From: CAVPRW01 sp046727435 [NCBI: bacterium]
GTDB taxonomy: Bacteria; Tectomicrobia; Entotheonellia; J063
DNA: 12,313 nucleotides
Direction of reading: 5' to 3'
Assembly (NCBI GenBank): GCA_046727435.1
Contig: JBKPCR010000363.1
Location: 1-12,313, forward strand
Shown: in pieces, positions 8,296-12,313 of the stretch
How positions within the stretch are numbered: the first letter of the stretch is position 1
Layout: the number at the start of each line of letters is the position of its first letter
Made by a program: the position numbers and the translations under genes
Notes under the pieces: model-generated
What the model was told of the DNA's origin: nothing
The model's input: the letters and a program-made list of their open reading frames with translations, nothing else
The model's database searches: none

Positions 8296-9084
8296 ATGCA
8301 GTGCAGACGGGGTACGAGGAGGTCGACCACCATCGGTAATGTACTGTGTTTTGCTATCGCCCTAAGTTTGGGCGTCTGTGATCGGATATGGGGGGCTGTC
8401 GCCGGGTTTGAACCGCCCAGCAATGTGGTAGCAGAGGTGAGCCCTGAGTTGTACAAATATGAGATCCAGCGCATCGGCATCATCGGCTTCATCAACAATA
8501 GCGGAACGCCGGATGCCGGGATACGTCTGGCCTCATTCTTTTATACAGAGCTAGACTCCCATCGGCGCTACGAAGTCACTCCGCCTTTGCTGTTGGATGA
8601 GGAGACCGAGTTAGCCTTCACGCGGACGGCACAAGCCGTCCCGGAAGAGGAACGCTCCGGGCGTTTGCGACAATTTGTGCGCGACTGGCTTGGTCGGATT
8701 TGGCCTACAAGCGCTGAAGAGCCGTCGGTGGGCGCAAGGCATACACCCTCCGAGCCTGGGACGCCAAATCCAGGCCAACGTCCTCTGGATGCCGTGCTGA
8801 CCGGCGTCATCACACGCTATGACGATCGTCAGGGTACTGCGTTAGCGGTTGACCACCCCGCCTCTGTCGCGTATGAGGCATACCTGATCAGTGCTCGCGA
8901 TGGTGAGATCCTGTGGCGAGCTCGATTTGATGAGACTCAGAAACCGTTGTTTGACAACTTGTTGCTGGCCGGACGCTTCTTCAAGGGGGGAGGGGTCTGG
9001 CAAACCAATGATACCCTGGCCCGTATTGGTCTTGAGCGCGTCGTCAAAACTTTTCCGGGCATTCCGGCTAGTCCATGGCCATGA
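8296..9084 (+). CDS. Exported protein of unknown function, CsgG/LpoB/TolB-N-like
   Basis: The product has 262 residues from the ATG at 8296, which has GGAAGGA 7 bases upstream; an ATG at 8245 in frame lacks such a site. A basic start (CRRGTRR), a hydrophobic stretch at about 13-28 and WGAVA before Gly37 make a Sec signal peptide cleaved by signal peptidase I. The cysteine in LSLGVC fits a lipobox poorly, so lipidation is doubtful. The mature part opens with a strand pattern (IQRIGIIGFINNSGTPDAG, 58-75) typical of periplasmic CsgG, LpoB and TolB-N-type domains. It ends with AVLTGVITRYDDR (167-178), VAYEAYLISARDGEILWRARFDETQ and a GGGVWQT block (231-237). A proline-rich linker lies near 140-163. 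This resembles uncharacterised outer-membrane-associated lipoproteins of delta-type bacteria that I know only by pattern. Role unknown; envelope assembly is a guess. Confidence 0.75.
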   Translation: MQCRRGTRRSTTIGNVLCFAIALSLGVCDRIWGAVAGFEPPSNVVAEVSPELYKYEIQRIGIIGFINNSGTPDAGIRLASFFYTELDSHRRYEVTPPLLLDEETELAFTRTAQAVPEEERSGRLRQFVRDWLGRIWPTSAEEPSVGARHTPSEPGTPNPGQRPLDAVLTGVITRYDDRQGTALAVDHPASVAYEAYLISARDGEILWRARFDETQKPLFDNLLLAGRFFKGGGVWQTNDTLARIGLERVVKTFPGIPASPWP

Positions 9085-9090
9085 GAGCTC

Positions 9091-9120
9091 TTGACAAACC
9101 CGCACAGCTTATAGTATTGT
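9091..9120 (+). promoter_or_regulatory. Possible promoter upstream of the structured intergenic region
   Basis: A perfect TTGACA (9091-9096) starts 7 bases after the stop codon of the exported protein gene. TATTGT (9115-9120) at 18-base spacing, or TATAGT (9110-9115) at a too-short 13 bases, could be the -10 box. A transcript from here would contain the inverted repeats at 9121-9255 and then the 53-codon membrane gene. Confidence 0.35.
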
Positions 9121-9255
9121 GGGCCCCGTGGTGGGGCTCGTGCAGCCGAGGGTACGGTTTTGCCTGCGTTACGACTCGTCGCACAGGCATGACGTTTCTG
9201 GCTGACCGAGCCGTGAGGGGCGTCGGTTTTGAGGATCGCTGGGACAACCTTCGGC
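9121..9255 (+). other. Candidate structured RNA or 5' leader
   Basis: The 253-base gap 9085-9337 has no convincing gene. By eye it can form a hairpin GGGCCCC/GGGGCTC (9121-9127 with 9133-9139, one G-U). A 9-bp closing stem 9145-9153 with 9247-9255 (one G-U) encloses two hairpins: GCCTG/CAGGC (9162-9166 with 9184-9188) and GACG/CGTC (9191-9194 with 9221-9224), the latter with an inner GGCT/AGCC. CGGTTTTG occurs twice, at 9155 and 9224. I do not recognise a known RNA family. It could be a leader of the 53-residue protein, an independent small RNA, or chance pairing in GC-rich DNA. Confidence 0.3.
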
Positions 9256-9337
9256 ACAGATGATTGACGAGAGCCTGTTGAACTCGAATTCTTCCGTACC
9301 GTTGTCACCCAGTGTTGGGATCAGAAGGAGTGCCCTG

Positions 9338-9499
9338 GTGTTTGAGAATCGCCTGCTCGAGATCCTAATCTATCTGATCGTTGGGATTGTGTTCCTTGTG
9401 TTAGGGCTCATGTCGGCGGACGTCAATTACCAGGTGTTGTTCTTCATCCTGACCGCCTTCTTCATCTTCGCTATTTTCCGACCAACGAGCGTCTCATAA
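9338..9499 (+). CDS. Small two-helix membrane protein, 53 residues
   Basis: The GTG start at 9338 follows AGAAGGAG (9323-9330) with 7 bases of spacing, a much better site than that of the in-frame ATG at 9260, whose extra 26 residues are polar and low in content. The 53-residue product reads VFENRLLEILIYLIVGIVFL at its N-terminus. It has two hydrophobic segments, about 6-22 and 29-46, separated by a short polar turn (MSADVNYQ), and ends in RPTSVS. It should lie in the cytoplasmic membrane as a hairpin. I recognise no family and infer no function. It sits between a structured leader and a tRNA gene, so it may be a single-gene transcript. Confidence 0.6.
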   Translation: MFENRLLEILIYLIVGIVFLVLGLMSADVNYQVLFFILTAFFIFAIFRPTSVS

Positions 9500-9577
9500 A
9501 CCTGAAATAATCGGAAAATAGTGTGGGGATTGAGCCCATCCGCGGATCGCCCTCCTCACGCACCTTGGAAACACCAT

Positions 9578-9651
9578 GGCGGTGTAGCTCAGCTGGCTAG
9601 AGCAGCGGAATCATAATCCGCGTGTCCGGGGTTCGAAGCCCTGCACCGCCA
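9578..9651 (+). tRNA. tRNA-Met (CAU), elongator type
   Basis: A complete 74-base cloverleaf. The acceptor stem GGCGGTG pairs with CACCGCC (9578-9584 with 9644-9650). The D-arm is GCTC/GAGC. The anticodon stem GCGGA/TCCGC (9605-9609 with 9617-9621) carries loop ATCATAA with anticodon CAT at 9612-9614. The T-arm CGGGG/CCCTG has loop TTCGAAG. The discriminator base is A9651. The CCA tail is not encoded (CTCC follows) and must be added. The G1-C72 pair and the absence of the GGG/CCC anticodon-stem signature exclude the initiator tRNA. The D-arm half is identical to my memory of the B. subtilis elongator tRNA-Met. tRNA-Ile2, which has the same gene anticodon, is less likely. It lies 37 bases upstream of tilS. 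Confidence 0.93.
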
Positions 9652-9688
9652 CTCCTCAACCGATACGATCCCCCTGGATGCCGGGGCT

Positions 9689-11119
9689 ATGGATCCCCTC
9701 CTTCAGCAAGTGCAACAGATTATCCAGGCCTATCAGATGCTTGAGCGCGGCCATATCGTGCTTGTTGCAGTCTCCGGCGGTGCCGATTCGATGGTCCTGC
9801 TACATATGCTCTGGCAGCTTCGCGAGCCTCTTGCCCTGCAGCTCTGTGTGGCCCATTTGAACCACCAGATGCGCCCCAACGCCATGGAGGACGCCCGCTT
9901 CGTCGAGACGACGGCACGCCATCTTGGCATGCGCTGCATCTGCGACACGCGGGACGTTCTCACCTACCAACGTCAACACAAGCTCTCCCCTGAGGATGCC
10001 GCGCGGCGGCTACGGTATGCCTTTCTGCGGGAAACGGCGACCGCGCTAGGGGCGGATCGCATCGCCGTGGGGCACACCGCAGACGATCAAGCCGAGACGG
10101 TGCTTTTACACCTGCTGCGCGGCTCTGGGCTTCGAGGATTATGCGGTATTCCGCCGGTGCGTGGGCCCATCGTCCGGCCGCTGCTATACGTCTCACGCGC
10201 CGATATTATGGATTATGTGCGCACACATCGGTTGCTATTTCGCGAAGATCCGTCGAATGATCAGCGCCAGTATACCCGCAACCGTATCCGACTCGACCTG
10301 CTTCCGGCCCTGCGGCAACACTATAACCCGCGCCTGCTTCAAACCCTCTGCCGGACCGCGCAGCTCTTGGCAGATGATGAGGCCGCCCTGCAAGCCATGG
10401 CCCACCAGCACTTTCTCGCAGCGCGCCTGGCAGCTACCTCGGGGGCCATGCCATTGCAGACCGCCGTGCTGACCGCCCTGCCGCCATCGCTCCAACGGCG
10501 CGTCCTGCGTGAGGCGCTGGCCGAGGTGATGGGCGGTCTACAGGGGGTCACAGCGATGCACATCGCGGCCATCGTGGCCCTGCTGCGGTCCGGGGCAGGC
10601 CACCGACGCTTGACGCTGCCCCAGGGGATGGTGGTGGAACGTCGGTATGACGTGCTCCTCATCCACCGGCAGGCTCCGACGGCGGTCGTACACGTGGATG
10701 TGTCCCTGCCTATTCCCGGCGTGTGTCGGGTCGAGGCGCTCGGGGTGACCATCATGAGTGATCGGCTCCCACGCCACGCCGTGGCTGGTCCGTTTCCCAG
10801 CGGGGACGTGACCTGGTTAGATGCCGAGCGCGTTGGGCAGAATGTGCGTGTGCGTACACGCCGGTCGGGGGATCGTCTGCAACCGTTGGGCAGCGTCTAT
10901 GCCAAGAAGCTCAAGGCCTTCCTGATTGATGCGAAGATTCCGCATGCGCTGCGCGACCGCCTGCCGCTCGTGGTGACAAGTACAGGTATTGCCTGGGTGG
11001 CAGGTGTACGCCCGGCAGAGTGGGCGAAGGTGACCCCCTCGACGCGAGTCATTCTCCGCCTGCAGTTGTCTCGGCATGCCCCAGAGAAGGCTGTAGACAC
11101 AGCTTGTCAGCGTAGATAG
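9689..11119 (+). CDS. tilS: tRNA(Ile)-lysidine synthase
   Basis: Attaches lysine to C34 of tRNA-Ile2(CAU) using ATP, changing its decoding from AUG to AUA and its charging from Met to Ile; cytosolic and essential in most bacteria. The product has 476 residues, a usual length for the long TilS form. The N-terminal PP-loop ATPase has SGGADS at 29-34, VAHLNHQMR at 54-62, GHTADDQAET at 128-137 and the RNRIRLDLLP signature at 197-206. A helical middle domain follows (about 215-330). The C-terminal tRNA-binding domain has RRSGDRLQPLG (391-401), KKLKAFLIDAKIP and the RDRLPLVV block. The ATG at 9689 has only a weak upstream purine stretch, but the domain begins normally. The gene starts 37 bases after a tRNA-Met(CAU) and may be cotranscribed with it. 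ftsH follows, as in many bacteria. Confidence 0.96.
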   Translation: MDPLLQQVQQIIQAYQMLERGHIVLVAVSGGADSMVLLHMLWQLREPLALQLCVAHLNHQMRPNAMEDARFVETTARHLGMRCICDTRDVLTYQRQHKLSPEDAARRLRYAFLRETATALGADRIAVGHTADDQAETVLLHLLRGSGLRGLCGIPPVRGPIVRPLLYVSRADIMDYVRTHRLLFREDPSNDQRQYTRNRIRLDLLPALRQHYNPRLLQTLCRTAQLLADDEAALQAMAHQHFLAARLAATSGAMPLQTAVLTALPPSLQRRVLREALAEVMGGLQGVTAMHIAAIVALLRSGAGHRRLTLPQGMVVERRYDVLLIHRQAPTAVVHVDVSLPIPGVCRVEALGVTIMSDRLPRHAVAGPFPSGDVTWLDAERVGQNVRVRTRRSGDRLQPLGSVYAKKLKAFLIDAKIPHALRDRLPLVVTSTGIAWVAGVRPAEWAKVTPSTRVILRLQLSRHAPEKAVDTACQRR

Positions 11120-11128
11120 CACAACAGT

Positions 11129-11165
11129 TTGCAGTTGTTTTCCGTTGGAGGTTATGTTAGCATAA
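11129..11165 (+). promoter_or_regulatory. Possible promoter with small palindrome upstream of ftsH
   Basis: TTGCAG (11129-11134) and TATGTT (11153-11158) at 18-base spacing each match sigma-70 boxes at four of six positions. The perfect inverted repeat TTATG/CATAA (11152-11156 with 11161-11165) overlaps the -10 box and could be an operator. An ACAAC/GTTGT repeat just upstream (11121-11139) may be a weak tilS terminator. All are suggestions from pattern only. Confidence 0.25.
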
Positions 11166-11168
11166 ATT

Positions 11169-11281
11169 GGGCCAAGTTAGCGCACTGGAAGCCCCTGCGG
11201 ACTTTGAACCGTGATAGGAAGAGATCGTCCCAGCCCGAACGGTGCGCAGCATGCCTACCGGGGGAGTGAACGTTAGGGACC
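11169..11281 (+). other. Candidate long irregular RNA hairpin in the ftsH leader
   Basis: The 223 bases between tilS and ftsH hold no gene. Pairing by eye gives GGGCC/GGACC (11169-11173 with 11277-11281, one mismatch), TTAGCG/CGTTAG (11177-11182 with 11271-11276), CACT/AGTG (11183-11186 with 11265-11268), CCCC/GGGG (11192-11195 with 11261-11264), CGG/CCG (11198-11200 with 11258-11260), and ACCGT/ACGGT (11208-11212 with 11239-11243). Between the last two is a large 7-by-14 internal loop. This rod with a central bubble recalls 6S RNA in shape, though it is shorter. A separate hairpin TCGCT/AGCGA (11291-11295 with 11309-11313) sits before the ftsH ribosome site. It may be an independent RNA, a regulatory leader, or chance pairing. 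Confidence 0.35.
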
Positions 11282-11342
11282 GACACTAGATCGCTTTGTC
11301 TCGATGATAGCGAGCTCACGGCCGGTTCTAGGGAGGATCACG

Positions 11343-12313
11343 GTGAGCCAGTTTTATAAGAATTTAGCACTCTGGCTGGTCATAGGATTGATCATGATCG
11401 CCCTCTTCAATGTGTTTAGCCGGCCTCAGCGACCCACGCGCGAAATTAGCTTCAGCGAATTTCTTGACCAGGTGACTGAAGGGCAAGTGCAAGAGGTTAC
11501 CATCCAAGGGGATGACATTCGGGGCACGTATCGCAGCGGCACCAGCTTCCGAACCTTCGCTCCCAAAGACCCGGAATTGATTCCGACCCTGCGCAAACAG
11601 GGCGTCCGGATTCAAGCCGAGCCCCCCGAAAAAACTTCCTGGTATGTGAATTTGTTCATCTCGTGGTTTCCGATGCTGCTCTTATTAGGGGTGTGGATCT
11701 TTTTTATGCGCCAGATGCAGAGTGGCGGAAGTAAAGCGCTCTCCTTCGGGAAAAGCCGCGCCAAGCTCATGTCCGACAAAGGCCGCAAGGTGACCTTTAA
11801 GGATGTGGCGGGGGTCGAGGAGGCCAAAGAGGAAGTCGTCGAGCTCATCGATTTCCTGAAAGATCCGCAGAAATTTCAGCATCTCGGCGGCAAAATCCCC
11901 AAGGGGGTGCTCCTAGTGGGACCGCCGGGGACAGGCAAAACCTTGCTGGCGCGGGCGATTGCCGGCGAAGCCAACGTGCCCTTTTTCAGCATTAGCGGCT
12001 CAGACTTCGTAGAGATGTTCGTCGGCGTCGGCGCCTCGCGAGTGCGCGATCTCTTCGATCAGGGGAAAAAACACGCCCCCTGCATCATTTTCATTGACGA
12101 AATCGACGCCGTTGGGCGCCATCGCGGCGCCGGGCTTGGGGGCGGGCATGACGAGCGGGAACAGACGCTCAACCAACTGCTGGTGGAGATGGATGGGTTT
12201 GAATCCAACGATGGTGTGATCCTCATCGCCGCCACCAATCGGCCCGACGTGCTCGATCCCGCCCTGTTGCGCCCCGGTCGCTTCGACCGTCAGATTGTCG
12301 TGCCCCGCCCGGA
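11343..12313 (+). CDS. ftsH: ATP-dependent zinc metalloprotease FtsH, 3'-truncated by window edge
   Basis: Membrane-anchored hexameric AAA+ protease that extracts and degrades misfolded membrane proteins and short-lived regulators. A GTG start at 11343 follows GGGAGGA (11331-11337) with 5 bases of spacing. The first 323 residues are present. Transmembrane helix 1 is at about 8-25. The periplasmic FtsH extracellular domain is at about 30-98 ([11 protein letters not shown]). Transmembrane helix 2 is at about 103-122. The AAA+ module has the [13 protein letters not shown] entry (150-162), Walker A GPPGTGKT (193-200), pore motif FVG (226-228), Walker B IIFIDE (248-253) and the second region of homology [20 protein letters not shown] (297-316) with its arginines. 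The zinc protease domain with HEXGH lies beyond the window. No stop is reached, so this is truncation by the edge and not damage. A 223-base structured leader precedes it. Confidence 0.97.
   Translation, partial: MSQFYKNLALWLVIGLIMIALFNVFSRPQRPTREISFSEFLDQVTEGQVQEVTIQGDDIRGTYRSGTSFRTFAPKDPELIPTLRKQGVRIQAEPPEKTSWYVNLFISWFPMLLLLGVWIFFMRQMQSGGSKALSFGKSRAKLMSDKGRKVTFKDVAGVEEAKEEVVELIDFLKDPQKFQHLGGKIPKGVLLVGPPGTGKTLLARAIAGEANVPFFSISGSDFVEMFVGVGASRVRDLFDQGKKHAPCIIFIDEIDAVGRHRGAGLGGGHDEREQTLNQLLVEMDGFESNDGVILIAATNRPDVLDPALLRPGRFDRQIVVPRP

Noticed and set aside
9075-9263. 62-codon rightward frame in the 9085-9337 gap
   Set aside because: It overlaps the end of the preceding gene, lacks a ribosome site, and has an arginine/glycine/cysteine-rich composition without pattern. 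The paired RNA segments explain the region better.
9578-9651. Initiator tRNA-fMet
   Set aside because: It has a G1-C72 pair and lacks the three G-C pairs at the anticodon stem base. Elongator Met fits better.
11169-11281. Firm call of 6S RNA
   Set aside because: Only the overall rod-and-bubble shape is similar. The length is short, sequence signatures could not be matched by eye, and no covariance test was possible. It is kept as a candidate only.
1-12313. Mobile elements, phage genes, CRISPR arrays, toxin-antitoxin or defence systems
   Set aside because: No transposase or integrase, no regularly spaced direct repeats and no recognisable defence protein. The gene set is housekeeping plus one metabolic unit, so an exotic accessory system is not supported here.

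Overview
The window is a chromosomal segment of a GC-rich bacterium, probably Gram-negative. It carries mostly conserved housekeeping genes. GuaA, DnaE, TilS and FtsH are all of bacterial type. The exported protein with a Sec-type signal, the dispersed CCCTCTCCC/GGGAGAGGG palindromes and the tilS-ftsH adjacency would fit a proteobacterial, deltaproteobacterial or uncultured candidate-phylum genome (Tectomicrobia, Rokubacteria or NC10-like). Sequence reading alone cannot fix the phylum. I see no transposase, integrase, phage gene, CRISPR array or plasmid function.

Layout. Bases 1-1544 (+) hold guaA (GMP synthase), cut at its 5' end by the window edge. Bases 1762-5235 (+) hold dnaE, the replicative DNA polymerase III alpha subunit, complete. 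Bases 5236-5403 lie between two convergent genes and carry two palindromic repeats in opposite orientation. Bases 5404-6855 (-) encode a fructose-1,6-bisphosphate aldolase/phosphatase of the archaeal bifunctional type (FBPase_3 family). Bases 6856-7115 are a divergent control region with two interlocked promoters. Bases 7116-8147 (+) encode a SorC/CggR-type sugar-phosphate-responsive regulator. Bases 8296-9084 (+) encode an exported protein with CsgG/LpoB/TolB-N-like features. Bases 9085-9337 have no convincing gene but contain nested inverted repeats that may be a structured RNA. Bases 9338-9499 (+) encode a 53-residue two-helix membrane protein. Bases 9578-9651 (+) are an elongator tRNA-Met(CAU). 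Bases 9689-11119 (+) hold tilS. Bases 11120-11342 form a long structured leader. Bases 11343-12313 (+) hold the first 323 codons of ftsH, cut by the right edge.

How the genes relate. guaA and dnaE serve nucleotide supply and replication. The fbp-type gene and the divergent SorC regulator look like a self-contained gluconeogenesis control unit: a CggR-like repressor sensing a sugar phosphate beside a gene whose product makes and consumes fructose-1,6-bisphosphate. tRNA-Met(CAU) and tilS are linked in decoding AUG versus AUA, because TilS must modify tRNA-Ile2(CAU) and avoid tRNA-Met(CAU). ftsH is the membrane quality-control protease.

Most of the window is conserved. The best candidates for something new are the extended bacterial aldolase/phosphatase with its divergent regulator, and two intergenic stretches (about 9121-9255 and 11169-11281) whose pairing potential suggests uncharacterised RNA structure. 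These RNA proposals come from hand pairing and remain tentative.
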